From Zygnema circumcarinatum (lineage: Eukaryota > Streptophyta > Zygnematophyceae > Zygnematales > Zygnemataceae), in contig CM074816.1 of assembly GCA_037447605.1 (NCBI GenBank), positions 1,858,745 through 1,922,744 on the forward strand: DNA of 64,000 nucleotides, in the 5' to 3' direction. Positions 40,421-52,146 of the stretch are shown here, one piece after another. The notes under the pieces are model-generated. The model saw only the letters and a program-made list of their open reading frames with translations, searched no databases and was not told the origin of the DNA. The first letter of the stretch is position 1. Each line of letters opens with the position of its first letter. A program made the translations under genes and the position numbers.

Positions 40421-40507
40421 TGTTTGTCAATTGGTCGAACCATTGTTATCGCCAACCGTTGCGATGGATTGGCCAGCCAAACCGTTGGCAAACAATGGTT
40501 TTCGTCT

Positions 40508-40556
40508 ACAGTATACAGAATTTTGCATGCTTCAGTATACAGAATTTTGCATGCTT
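40508..40556. repeat. 24-bp direct duplication
   Basis: CAGTATACAGAATTTTGCAT plus GCTT occurs twice in immediate succession, just outside arm B. Confidence 0.9.
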
Positions 40557-40911
40557 CTGAATTTTTCTATGTTCCGCTCCCACCTGAACGATGAAGGATC
40601 AAAGTGGAACCCATCAACTCAGTCAGTCAAGTCAGCTCTCTACCCTGAAATGCGACGTAGAATCTAAGGTCCACCTGTCCCTCCCTCCCTCCCTCTGCTC
40701 CAAGCTCTCCCTCGTCCGTCTTTAAGGGGAAAGAGATTTTCAAAAGCGTACAAGATGTTGCGAAAATCGTCCACGAAATCTGTCTACAAGCTCTCGTAAC
40801 CTCCTCGTGATCTTCAAAATAACGATTATTAAGGGTTTATTTGATTACGTTTTCGGTTCCGGATGACCTGCATGTGGAGAGGTCTGAAGATCTCCATGTT
40901 TCCGGCAGAGA

Positions 40912-43900
40912 ATGGCTATCCGCAGCTCCTTTCTTCTTATGTCAAGCCTCATATGTGCTGCCGGCATTCTGGGAACTGGCAGCATCCTTCTGGCACTAGG
41001 CACTCTGCTAGGCGAATCGTCTTCTGCTTTGCGGCTTTTGCCTCCGTTCCTCTTTTCAGTAGCAACTCGCTTGCACCGATCTTCACGGATTTCAGAGAGC
41101 AAACGTTCGCTGTTTCATAGTAGTTACCAGCTGCAAGATGCGGACATTTCTCCCATTCTGTCAGATGGCCATCTTGAGAAGGCGGAGGCTTCACTTAGTG
41201 AGTCAGGATCCGGAAGCTGGAATGCAGGAAATGGATCCTTGGAAGACCAAATTCAAGAAAATTCGCATTTGCAGAAGTTTTCGAACAATGCATCAATGCT
41301 TCCAGACTCTCTGCTTCCAACGATAAACTGGTCTACGGAAATTGCAAAAGCTCCTGCAGCCTTTCCTAGCAGTACAAGGGACCTTCACAAAGGGAACGAA
41401 ACATCAATATCCAGTAGCGGAGTTGTGCCTCGTGGATTTGCCTCCAGCATATCTTCTGACTCACTATCAGATCAATCAGGCAGTGGAAAAACCTCATTTC
41501 ATCAGTCTCAGCTGTTTTCTCCGTCATTTGACCCTAGCGAAGAATCTAGAGGCGACGCTGCCCGTTCTAGTGATTCAGGTTCAAACATCCAAACTAGTAT
41601 CAGAGTTGCGGAAATGGTGAAAGCCGAGCCCCTAAGAGTGTATGTGTACAACTTGCCAGCTAACTTCACTTGGGACATACTGCGAGGCATCAGCGAAACA
41701 ACAGTCCTTGTTCAGGGGCCTGGGGTTTTTCTGGACGATGTGTATGGAACAATCGACGAGCAATCCTGGGGATGGGTGGGAGGCCAAAGAAACGCTTCAG
41801 TCCTTTTGCCAGGTCCACCATCTGATCCCCACGTGAGTGTTCATTGGCTCTCCAGCGCGGACTTCCGTTCAACTTCGGTGAAACTAGGAGTTTTTTTGGA
41901 CTTTTTTCTCCTCTGAATGAATATGAGCGTTTAAGCTTAACGGTGAATTTCCCTTCTAAATCTACGATGACTTTGCCATGTATCTGAAGAGTCCGATGTG
42001 ATTCTGTCAAAAGTTCAAGCTTCGCTTAACCTTGAAAGTCAAAGCCTTGTTTTCTTCAGATTTTCTCAGGTCTTTTGGCGCGTAAATGGTGACAGGTGGG
42101 TCTCCACGCTGTCGCCTATTACCTCCTTATATCTCTCTTCACGGGGCTCAACTCTGTGAGACGAGTGGCCCACCCAGAGGACGCAGAGCTTCTGCTACTC
42201 CCTGCCTTCACATCCATAGCATACCTCCGACTTCGGGGCAATCCTCATCGACGTGATCGAGATGAGTAGGTGGAGAGCCTTAGCCACCATACCTTTTGCT
42301 CTCGAGCTCGTTTTTGCTTTCGCATTGCCCTTTAACACAGCTCCTTATATGAAAGGTTATTTTTTTCCGGGAATTCTGAATTGAGGGAAAGAGTGTGCAA
42401 TGAATATTTGCTGCTAGTTTCACGGTTTCGGGCATTTTCGGCTATTACGGTCCTACTGGTTGTTACAAACCTCTGAACGAGTTGAAGCTGAAACAGAGCA
42501 GGCTTTTCGTTCAGGGAACTGCAGGAAGACTTGTTTAAATGGCTGCAGCAGCAAGATCTCTGGCGGCGATGGGCGGGGCAGCGACACGTGGTGGTGGCTC
42601 ATCACCCTCACTCGTCAGAGCATATTCTGCCACATCTTCATGGAGCCAATCTTGTTGTTGCAGACTTTTGGAGGCCTTCTTCTAGGGTGAGTTGTAGGTT
42701 CTCTGAAGAAGCGAAAATAGCTACATGTACCGACATATCCTGTGCTTGTTTTGAAGCATTTACCAGTATGCAGATACTGTTGGTTCTGAATGAGAGTTTT
42801 TTGTGGCAGGTTGACGCTTCAACTCGCCTTAGCAGGGATGTAGTGGCGCCATATCGAGTGTTTGTGGAGCCGTACTCTAATGATACTCTTGGCTGGCGCG
42901 GTCGCCCAACATTACTCTTTTTTCGCGGAGGTACCAAAAGAAAACGCGTAAGTGAATGCGTTAGGAAAGTGGACTGCTGTATGTAGCTGAATTTCTGTTG
43001 GTCAGCTCTTCAAGACTCTATGGAGAGCTAGCGGTAGCATTGACTCTGTGATGTGCCTTGCGAGGGATCGCAGCGTGGGAGAATTCGTGAAGAACTACAA
43101 AAGATGTTTGAAAACGAGAAAGACGTGATCTGTGAAGAGTCGAATTCACGACAGGAGGGAGCTGTTCAAGCCACAGCAGAGGGCATGCGCCAATCCAAGT
43201 TTTGCCTTTCACCTGCAGGTGAATATAGAGTTGCCGTAAAGTTGCAAATCGCTTTATGCCTTCATGCTTTTTATGCTGAATCGGTCACTGTTCAGTTGCT
43301 CAGTTCAATAATGAACTTTTCTGAAACTGGCTTGTCACTTACCCTGAATTCCAATCCGACTGGAGCATGGCTGCCAGGGGATACTCCCTCCTCCTGTCGA
43401 CTTTTTGATGCAATTGTCAGCCATTGCGTGCCTGTGATTGTGAGCGACCGCTTAGAGCTTCCCTTTGAGGAAGTGCTCGACTATTCACAATTCTCGCTCT
43501 TTATTGGGGAGGATCAAGCACTGGAAGCCGGCGTTCTGCTCGGCTGGCTAAGAAGCATCTCTCAACAGCAGTGGGAGGCTCTCTGGGAGCGATTAAAGCA
43601 GGTGCTCCTTGTCCCTTTCTTTCCTACCTCTGCTGCCTAAGATACAACTAGCATCTTAAAGGTTAAATGGGTGGATTTCTGTCTGCTGTCAAGCCAAACA
43701 TGTTGTTAAAGAGGTTTTGTGGGTGTTGGAAAGGGAATGCAGGTGAAGCGCCATTTCATTTTTAGGGTTCCTGCGGAGGAGGGCGGTGCAGAGGACATGG
43801 TCTGGCAGGCCCTCTCTCGCCGAGCGAGAGAGGGAGGATTCAATGGCACGTTCCGGAAGGAGAGGAGGATGGTCCAGAAGGGGAAGAAGACGCAGCGCCT

Positions 43901-43925
43901 TCCGTCTTTCAACCAAGTTCTATGA
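40912..43925 (+). CDS. GT47 exostosin-type glycosyltransferase
   Basis: A Golgi type II membrane enzyme of the exostosin/GT47 group. The N terminus (MAIRSSFLLMSSLICAAGIL...) carries a signal anchor at about residues 6-32, followed by a Ser-rich stem of about 200 residues and then LRVYVYNLPANFTWDIL, the start of the catalytic region. Later blocks are HPEDAELLLLPAFTSIAYL (about 42155-42256), KWLQQQDLWRRWAGQRHVVV and AHHPHSSEHI (to about 42688), DVVAPYRVFVEPY...RPTLLFFRGG (about 42810-42948), SKFCLSPAGE then TPSSCRLFDAIVSHCVPVIV (about 43066-43600, with an intron after PAG), and a final exon from about 43741 to 43925 (DMVWQALSRR...). These match the DVIAPY, GD..S..RLFDAI..GC.PV motifs of GT47B-like arabinosyl/galactosyltransferases. 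The exon 1 end is uncertain (a donor near 41803 keeps frame). Part of its exon 1-2 region was copied to 25955-26305. Confidence 0.82.
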
Positions 43926-45299
43926 CTACATGCAGGGGCTTACTTTGCTATGCAGTCAGGAGGTTAGCTAATGCCTTGCAGGCGAGTTGAAGCCAGTGAG
44001 ATTGCAAGTTCAAGTTAGTTAATTTAGTTTAGTTTATATAAAAAAAATGGGGGGGCGCACCTTCATGTGACTGTAGATGGACGGCTGGAAATTTGGCGAA
44101 ATCTGCAAGGTTAAATAAAATGCATTCGGTCAAAGGAGAAAGTCGATCGTGCAGTGCCCTCTTTTCAAAAGAATATTTTCAGACCCTCCCGCTTTTATTT
44201 GACAAGACAAGGGATGGAATGCCATGGCTTGGACCCCACTTGCGGAGTACAGTCTAATCACGTTATAGTGACACTGTTTATAAGAACAGCATGGATATAC
44301 TGACTTTTTTTCCGGGAACGGAATTGCACCACTGCAGACCCTGCGCCAGTAGTGACGCCACTACGGATATAACGACGCTGAAAAGCCCTAATTGTTACTA
44401 TATGTTCAAAATGTCGATATTATCCACCCACGTATTGGAATATGCGTTACAAATATATTACGACCGTACACGTTATCGACTAATACCGTCAGATATCGAC
44501 TTGACCGTACATATCAACTTGTCCGTACATATGCTCAGTAGGGTTCGTACACACCTACCCACGTGACGACTGCCCAAAAAGTACAATGTACGGTATCAAA
44601 GGCGTACAGTACGGGTATACAGCAAAAACATATCTAATAACATTGTTACTATAAATGTGAAATGACAAACGGGTCATTACCGATATAGTGACACAAACAT
44701 GTGGGGAGTGGGGACCGACACAGTCACTATAACGTGATTAGACTGTACTCGTTTTTCGCCCTGCTAGCGGAGTACTACCAAAAGTACTCCAGTGCTCTTT
44801 TGCTTCGATTGGTCCACGTGGACTCATGAGCACGTGACACGTTTCCACTTGGCTGGGAGGCAGCCGCGAGCGTTGCTGTTGTCTGTTTACTGTTCCTGTT
44901 ACTGTTGCTGTTACTGTTGCTGTTAATGTTGCAGTTATCTTATGTACGGATAAGTGATCGTAACCGTACGGTGATTTGTACCGAGCCAACTGCCGTAACG
45001 GCCACTGGTCAACTGCCATCCCATTCTGCTCAATGGAACCCTAATCCTACCCTTGCTAAAACTCTGACCTCGATTAGTTGGGTCCTGAACCACAATTTGA
45101 GATTTACGCCCTGTTTGTCTTCCCACATGTTCTCTCATTCTCGCTTCCAGCAAGAGGGAATCGTTTCCTGACACACTGAGGACTCAGATCACCAGCTTTT
45201 TCGATCAGAATGGCGTACAAAAAGTCATGATGAAAGCTAGATAAATAGGTAGAGGAGAAGGGGTCGAAGGAAGAGCGGAGAGTGCGTGGGAGAGACAAA
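43926..45299. other. Intergenic region with a MITE
   Basis: Contains the terminal-inverted-repeat element at 44250-44745, a CCGTAC-containing interior, and a hexamer repeat of CTGTTA/CTGTTG type at about 44872-44935. No gene is supported. Confidence 0.7.
44250..44745. mobile_element. Non-autonomous Tc1/mariner (pogo-like) MITE
   Basis: Perfect terminal inverted repeats start CAGTCTAATCACGTTATAGT at 44250 and end in the exact reverse complement at 44745, each flanked by a TA dinucleotide (44248-44249 and 44746-44747). The symmetry even extends 3 bp outward (GAG-TA ... TA-CTC), giving 28 bp at 44245-44272 and 44723-44750. CAGT ends with a TA target duplication are the pogo/Tigger hallmark. About 500 bp long, with no transposase frame, so it would need a partner enzyme. 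The untouched ends suggest fairly recent insertion. Confidence 0.88.
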
Positions 45300-48200
45300 A
45301 TGCAATCCCTCCCATCTCTGCGCGATAGCGGTGGAAAGAGCAGCTCCAAGGGAGCCATTGGTCCGAGCACGCTGCTGCGGAGATGCATGCTGGCACTCAC
45401 AGGCGGATGGATTCTCGCAATACTCGCGATCACGCTCTACTCTCCTGCGTGAGTTTGCCTCTTCCTAACAATCACAAATCGTAACCCTAATCCTAACCCT
45501 AAACCGCTCACCCCAACTCTTACCCTAATTCTAGGCCCTTCACCTAACCTTACATTTAACCCTGACCTTAAGCCTAACCTTGACCCTATCCTAACCCTAA
45601 CCCTAACCCTGACCCGAACCCTAATCGTAACCCTAATCGTGGCCCTGGCCCCGACTTATGCTGACCTCGACTCTGGGCCTCAGCTCAACCTAAAAGCTAA
45701 GCCTTATTCCCACGTCAATCCTAGACGTTTTGGTTAAAGTTGGGAAATATTCGATTATTAATGAAGCTTGACGACCTTTCGCTTTGAACGATTACTCAAA
45801 AGGGTTTACAAATTAAAAAAACACAAATTCAAGTCTTTTCTCCGATCACAAGCTCCAAATAAATGGTTTTCTGGACCGAAAATCTCATTTCAAGCCGACA
45901 CAAAGCCTAAGAAGTTTTTCTGTCGCAAGCATATCATAAAGTCTGAAAGCCTTTCCGTTGGATAAAGTAATAAGGCTAGAGGTTGAGCCATTGGTATGAA
46001 AGCTGAATCTCGTTCATCGCTTTCTCCCTCCAACTTTGCATCTTATCAATGCACGTGCTATTCGGAAATCTATCACTAACCTCATCGCCCTCACTCTAAC
46101 TCACTCTATCCCCTCTTGTTTTCCTCCCTGTTTCTTTCTCCATTTCCCTCCCTCTCTCGCCCCTCCTTTCCCTCTTTTCGTCCTCGCCTCTCTCTCCCCT
46201 CTTCCTCTTCGTCCCTTTCTTCCTCTCCCTCTCACCCTCCCTCTCGCTCACCCCCTCTCTTACCCTCTCTCTGCATCTCATCCTTCTCCCTCCCCCATTC
46301 CCTCCCCCCCCTCTTCTCCCATCTCTCTCTACATCCTCTCCTCTCTGTCTCCTCCCCCTTCCCCCTCCCCGCCCCCTCCCCCGCTCCCTTCTCCCTCTAC
46401 CTCCTCTCCCCCTCCCTCTCCCTTCCCTCTCCCTCTCCCTCTCCCTCCTCCCCCTCTCCCTCTCCCCCTCCCTCTCCTTCCCTCTCCCTCTCCCTCTCCC
46501 CTCCCTCTCCCTCCCCTCTCCCTCTCCCCCTCCCTCTCCCTTCCCCTCTCCCTCTCCCTCCCCCCCTCTCCCTCTCCCTTCCCCTCTCCCTTCCCCTCTC
46601 CCTCTCCCTCCCCACCTCTCCCTTTCCCCCTCCCTCTCCCTTCCCCTCTCCCTCTTCCTCCTCCCCCTCTCCCTCTCCCCCTCCATCTCCCTCCACTCTC
46701 TCTCTCTTCCCTCTCTCTCCTTCGTGTTCTCTCCCACAGTCACCGGCACGCTCAGAGCTTTGAGGACGTGTTTGGTCAGATCGAGCGAGCCGCCGGAGAG
46801 ATCATTCGCGCTCACTCACTGGACCAGTCAGCCAGTTTGGACCCGCTGACGGAGGCTGACGACAGCAATGACGTCACGCTTCCAGAGGCCAGACCCAAGC
46901 CTCCTGGATGGAATAAGGACCCCATGGACTACCCGAAACCCACAACTTTTTTTGATATTGAAATTGGAGGGCAACCTGTAGGAAGGATTGTGTTTGCGCT
47001 CTATACTAAGCAGGTGGGAGAATTTCCTTTCACTCGAACTTGAAGGTGCCTGTTTTTTTTTTTTGTCTGGTCTGCCCTGCCGCCTTTGATTTGGTAGGTG
47101 CAATGTGAAGCGTGTAGAGCCGCCTTTGCACTATATGACTGTTGGCGTGTTTTTTTTTTTTTCGTGTCTTCTTCACTCAGTCGCCGCGGGCAGCAGAGAA
47201 TTTCCGCTCCCTTTGTACAGGAGAGAAGGGGAATGTTCCAAATGAGAGTCACAGGGAAGGTGCAGGCCAACCCCTTCATTTTAAGGGCCATGAATTTTAT
47301 CGAGTTATCGATCAATTCATCTGTCAAACTGGAGCAAATGTAGAAAGTGTTTATGGAGGAATGTTTGAGGACGACGAGGGAGGCCTCCTTTTAAAACACA
47401 ACAAGGTATGTTTTCTCTCTTTGTTTTTCTTTTTTTTCTTAACTATGGCATCAATGATTTATCCTTAGAAACGTCATTCTGAAGGTGCCCTTGCACAGTT
47501 TGAAAATTTCCTCTCTCCCTTCCCTCTCTCCCTCGCTCCCTCCCATGCTCCCTTCATCTTCCTTCTCACTTTTTCTCTCTCGATGTCGTTCGAACACTTC
47601 TCCCATCCATCTTGATCCTCCCTCTGCCCTCTAATCTCTCCTTTTTTTCCCTCTTCTTTATCTCTCTCTTCCCTCCTCTCCTATCTCTCTCTCCCTCCTC
47701 CCTCCTCTCCAGCCCCCCTCCTCTTTTCTGCCGTACTTCCTCCACCCCGTCTATCACCCTCACCCCCTCTCTCCTTGTCCCAACTTATCACTTCAAAACT
47801 ACATTTCCAGCAAGTATGTCCTTGAATCATTTAAACTTTGCGTGATTCTTTAACATAGTACGAAAGCGGCATGCCTTTCCATACCCTTTTTCGGTCTAAA
47901 AATTTTCAATATTTGAGGGATGCAGAAGGGCCTCCTCTCTATGGCGAATGCGGGTCCCAATACGAACACAGCCCACTTCTCAATTCTGATGGGACCTGCT
48001 CCGCATCTGGACGGGCATTACACCATTTTCGGAGAAGTGGTGAGTGGCTTCTGTTCAATGTGAAGATATGGTTCTCACCATACTTAGTCAGATTTTTGAT
48101 ATTTGGAATATGAGAAACGGAGAGGGCCCGAAAATGTTCTGTAGGGGAAGAATGCTTCTACTGCTCGTCAATACTATAGACCAGCCGTCCCTTGTTCTCT

Positions 48201-48436
48201 TTCATTCTAAGGTTGGGCTTTCGGCCCTTGTTCCGAATCTCCTCGTGGTTTCTTATCTTGTCAATTTTCAGGTTAAGGGAATGGAGGTGGTCGACAAGAT
48301 CAACTCCCTCGCGAAGCCTCCCGGATCGCCGGACGAGCGACCGCAGCGGCCCGTGCTGATAGCCAACTCGGGGCAGCTCGTCTGTGATGAGGGCGGCGGC
48401 AGTTGCACGGAAATCAGTGGAACGGCAACTACATGA
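45300..48436 (+). CDS. Membrane-anchored cyclophilin (peptidyl-prolyl isomerase)
   Basis: Five exons: 45300-45448, 46740-47012, 47181-47405, 47926-48039 and 48272-48436. Exon 1 encodes a short basic/Ser head and a signal anchor ([20 protein letters not shown]), so the enzyme domain should face the secretory lumen. The cyclophilin fold starts at [20 protein letters not shown]. Active-site blocks are [19 protein letters not shown] (conserved Arg, Phe and Gln; the usual Met is Ile), [20 protein letters not shown] and [14 protein letters not shown], then MEVVDKIN. The His-for-Gln/Ser-type change in TAHFSILM is seen in a divergent plant membrane-cyclophilin clade as I recall it. Intron 1 contains telomere-like repeats and 600 bp of polypyrimidine. 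All junctions keep frame. Confidence 0.85.
45480..45640. repeat. Telomere-like CCCTAA array in an intron
   Basis: Imperfect ACCCTAA/CCTAACCC units with C-rich orientation on the plus strand, in the first intron of the cyclophilin gene. The longest exact part is about four CCCTAA units near 45590-45612. Confidence 0.85.
46125..46735. repeat. 600-bp polypyrimidine (CCCTCT)n tract
   Basis: Nearly pure C/T on the plus strand, rich in CCCTCTCCCT hexamer units. It runs up to the acceptor of cyclophilin exon 2 and creates a spurious Pro/Ser/Leu open frame of over 300 residues. Confidence 0.97.
47510..47775. repeat. C/T-rich tract in a cyclophilin intron
   Basis: A polypyrimidine stretch similar to the previous tract, between the third and fourth exons. 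Confidence 0.9.
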
Positions 48437-49969
48437 TCTCTGCTCCGTTAGGAAAGGAGCAATCACAGAGCATCATCATTCACAATGATGTTTTTTTAAG
48501 TTTGGCTTAATGTAAAAAAGTAGAAGCGCTGCACCTCCTCCGTGCATGGATGCATGGTGTGTTTTTTTATCCCGTCCCGCACCGTGGCATGTCAGCCGGC
48601 GGTTGTTGCAGCCCCATGCAGCACGGGCATGACAGGCGGTCACTGTGTCACATGTCAGTTCGTCGTCAGAGAACTGAATTGGCATTGGGCTCACGATGCA
48701 TGGCCATCTCATGGACGTGGCCGACAACAACAGCAACATGGGGAAACACGAGGAACCAACTTGGCCCCTAATGTCCCTAGGGACGACTGAAAAGCGCTTC
48801 AACAACAACATGCGTTGACAGGTCCGCTTCATGTTCAATGTCCGCAACATTAGCATTTCCATGCAGATGTTCCGACGAAGTTGCGTGATTCCAAGCTCCA
48901 TGTGTTCGTAACGGGGGCCGGAACCAAGATTCCCTCCAAGCTCCTCTCTTTTGGCCTCTTTCGGAATTTTGGATTCTGCTTACGGACGGTCGTAGAGGGT
49001 GAGTGCCACGTGTCGTGCTCACGCTCGTCAAGCAGTCAAGGTGTACGAAAATTTGCGGCATAATTTGTCGTTTCCCTAAAGACTCGCAAAACTGTTGGCG
49101 GCTGGCGGGTGAGCGACCTCGATCAGCGGAGGACAGGCCAATCAGCGCTCGTAGAGTGGGGTTTTTTTGCGGCTCCACCGACCTAGTGGTGACCACCGAC
49201 CTACAGCCGACATTTCTCGAACGCGTAACGACAATTTTTGACCTCCAGCAACGGGAGAACCGACCAATCAGCACTCGAATTGAGAAAATTGCGGCTGCAC
49301 CGACCAATCTCCGACATTTCCTAAAACGCTTCGTAAAACGACAAATGTTTTTGGAGTTTTCTCACATAGGGCAGCAACAGCCTTTTCGAAACTGAAATAT
49401 TTTTGAAGGAAAATATTTCAGTTCTCTGAACATTTTACAGGCAGAATTGAACATTGTCATTAGATTTGGAATTAGTTTTTGCCCGAAAAGGAAAATTGCC
49501 ATCTGTGATTGGTAGAAATCATTTAAAATTTTCCACGTTTTATTGCAAACATTTGTTTTTGGTACCCGACGGTCGCTTCTCAAAACTGAAAGTTTTTCAA
49601 TGAAAAGATTTACATTTCTGGAAGCCCCTAGAAATGTTTGAGGGGACTTAAAAAGTAAATAAAACATTCTTTGGCCAAAAAAGTGAATAAAAATTTCCTT
49701 AGTGTTGAAAGCCTGCCTTCAGCGGTCCCCTTTCCAATCCGAGGCCACTCCCTCCTGGAGGACATTGCTGCCTCCTTCCTTTCCTTTTCCATTTCAAAAT
49801 TTCTCAATTTCTTTGCAATATCTTCCCTCTCGAAGTTCATCATCTCTCTCTTCCCACCTCTGCCCATCTCCGGCAGCTTCTGAAGAACGCACTTTCCTGC
49901 GTTTCTTGCAGTATTGGAGCACATATTGGAGGGTTACAGCTCCAGAAAATTAGGGTCACGTTGCTTACT
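48437..49969. other. Intergenic region with a diverged direct repeat
   Basis: Two related segments of about 100-120 bp (about 49110-49235 and 49255-49350) share CCAATCAGC(G/A)CTCG, GCGGCT(C/G)CACCGACC and CCGACATTTC. Remaining sequence holds no recognisable gene. Confidence 0.55.
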
Positions 49970-50869
49970 ATGAGACCCATTATGGCTTTCGCTTTTGGGT
50001 TTTTCCTGCTGGTGACATCTGTCACAGCTGCGGTGCCGGCGGAGCACCTGCAAGAGAGGGCGAAAGAGGGGGACGTTCAGTTTCAGAGGCCCGCAGGGAC
50101 CTTTACTGACCGGCCCATCATTGGAATTTTGACGCTGCCCGTGACAGTGGCGAGGCAGCGGCGGTTTGGGAACTCCAGTTTTGCGACTTCCTACGCGAGG
50201 TGGATCGAAGGAGGGGGCGCGCGGACGGTTCCAATTCTCTATGATTCGTCCGCGGAGGAGCTGGATTTCATCCTCAACAGGTGCTGATGCTTCGCAATGA
50301 TGATGATGATGATATTCTCGAAGAGATTTTGGTATCAGATTATTATGATTTGTGGTGCTTAAGGTGTCTGATAGATGTCCTTGGCTTTTTATTAAGTGGA
50401 AATTTTCTGTCGGACTCTTTTCTTTGCTGCTTGCTTGCTGAAAAGTAGGCCTCGAAGGAAGAGGAGAAGAGATGAGAGAAGGGAGAAGGGATTGTGAGAG
50501 GAGGGTGGCTGTGCTTTACACGGAGCGAAAAGTAAAAAGGTAAAAGTCATCCTGGAGAATGAATGTTGCTCATTTCCATGGGGCTTTTTACATAGCAGAA
50601 AATCTTTTCGATCTGTGCAGAATCAACGGTGTGTTCTGGACGGGTGGACTCGTGGATTTCAATCCAGAGATCACAGATCCGGAAGGCTCAAAGTACCTCA
50701 TCACGACGGACCACATCTTCAAGCATGTGTTTAGCGAGAATGAGGCTGGAAACTATTACCCCATGTGGGGCACCTGCCTCGGCTTCGAGCGAATGACGCA
50801 GGTGTGAATAAAGTCTCCTCCCTATCAAAGAAACGAAAAGAAACCCCATCTGATCTGATTATGCTCTCT

Positions 50870-50908
<39 letters not shown>

Positions 50909-52146
50909 GTTGTATTGTAATTTCCTTAACAAAAACTGAAATATATACCTATATCGCATACTGTTGTATTGCAGCTGTTTGCCAACGATCGAAACGCCAC
51001 CATCCTGGAGGTGGTCGATGCTGAAAACTTTGACATTAATCTCGAGCTGACGACGGCGGGATGGATGAGCCGCCTCTTCGGGGGAATGAGCTACGAGCTC
51101 TTCAAGGCGGTGGCCTCCCCCGTGGGCCATCTCGCCTTCAACAACCACGGCCTCGGCATTCATCCAAACGACTTCCGGAGCTCGCCCGCGTACGAGCATC
51201 TCAAGATTCTTTCAATCGACGAGGATCGCAACGGAAAGCTCTTCGTTTCGACTGTGGAGGGGAGGAAGTACCCGTTCTATGCATCGCAGTGGCACCCTGA
51301 GAAAGCTCCTTGGGAGTTTTCTCCGAAGTATACCATGTCGCATTCACTGGTAAGAGAAGCAGGAATCGTAATACCTACTACCCATGTGAGGTTAAATCTC
51401 TTAGTTCTAAAATTGCAATTGCATTCTTCGACGATGATATGAGTTGCAAGTTCAGATGTTTGGAAGGGTTAGCCCAAGGAGCTGAGCTTTTGTTGGTTGG
51501 AGATGAGAGGATCTTTCTCTCTCTCTCTCTCTCTCTTCTTTCTCTCCCCTCTTTCACTCTCTCTCTTTTTCTCTCCCTTTCGCTCTCCCTCTCTCTCCTC
51601 TCTCTCCCTCCCTCTCCTCTCTCTCTTCTCTCTTTCTCTCTTTCCTCTCTCTCCCTCTCTCTCTCCTCTCTCTCTCCTCTCTCTCCCTCCCTCTCCTCTC
51701 TCTCTTCTCTCTTTCTCTCTTTCCTCTCTCTCCTCTCTCACTCCTCTCTCTCTTTCACTCCCTCTCTCTCCTCTCTCTCTCCCTCTCTCTCTCCCTCTCC
51801 TCTCTCTCTCCCTCTCTCTCTCTCTCCCCCTCTCTCCCTCTCACTCTCCCCCTCTTTCTCTCTCTCTCTAACATCATATGAAAGGGTGGGGAGGATGCAG
51901 GAAGCTTTGGAATTCTCCAACTACCTTGGACGGTTCTTCGTGAACGAGTGCAAGTTCAACAAGAACAAGTTCGAGAACGAGTCTGTCGTGTCACGCCTCC
52001 TGACGGCGAACTGGCCCTCGCGCCCCACGGGGGCTGCGCACGGCATCATTAGCACCTACTCGGAAATTACCTTCTTTAAGAACAGGTATCCGTTCGCCCT
52101 CGCGGCGGCCGATGGGGGGCGATCGCAGGAAATTGGAAGCATGTGA
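49970..52146 (+). CDS. GGH: Gamma-glutamyl hydrolase, upstream copy
   Basis: Removes gamma-linked glutamates from folate polyglutamates in vacuole or extracellular space. Four exons: 49970-50280, 50621-50801, 50975-51349 and 51901-52146. I use the ATG at 49970 because a signal peptide follows directly (AFAFGFFLLVTSVTAAVPA). The class I glutamine-amidotransferase-like fold is shown by RPIIGILTLPV, VFWTGGLVDF, the nucleophile block WGTCLGFE (Cys), GHLAFNNHGLGI, and the catalytic His in YASQWHPEKAPWEF. The C-terminal exon ends EITFFKNRYPFALAA. Intron 3 carries a 350-bp C/T-rich tract. The gene is 2 kb upstream of a paralogue in the same orientation, from which it differs by lacking the intron after QWHP. 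Confidence 0.92.
50872..50906. repeat. (CT)n microsatellite
   Basis: About 16 CT dinucleotides in the second intron of the upstream gamma-glutamyl hydrolase gene. Confidence 0.95.
51510..51870. repeat. C/T-rich tract in a hydrolase intron
   Basis: CTCTCTCCCTCT-type polypyrimidine on the coding strand, ending about 30 bp before the exon 4 acceptor. Confidence 0.95.

Larger units (their letters stand above)
36205..40450. repeat. Arm B of the large inverted repeat
   Basis: Reverse complement of 20620-24375. It is longer because the 22-bp minisatellite is expanded (40140-40420) and because purine/pyrimidine-rich tracts at about 39140-39200 and 39540-39720 are longer than in arm A. Confidence 0.95.

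Noticed and set aside
46036-47043. Open frame of 335 residues rich in Pro/Ser/Leu
   Set aside because: It is a translation of a polypyrimidine intron tract. Only its last part (46740-47012) is real, as exon 2 of the cyclophilin gene.
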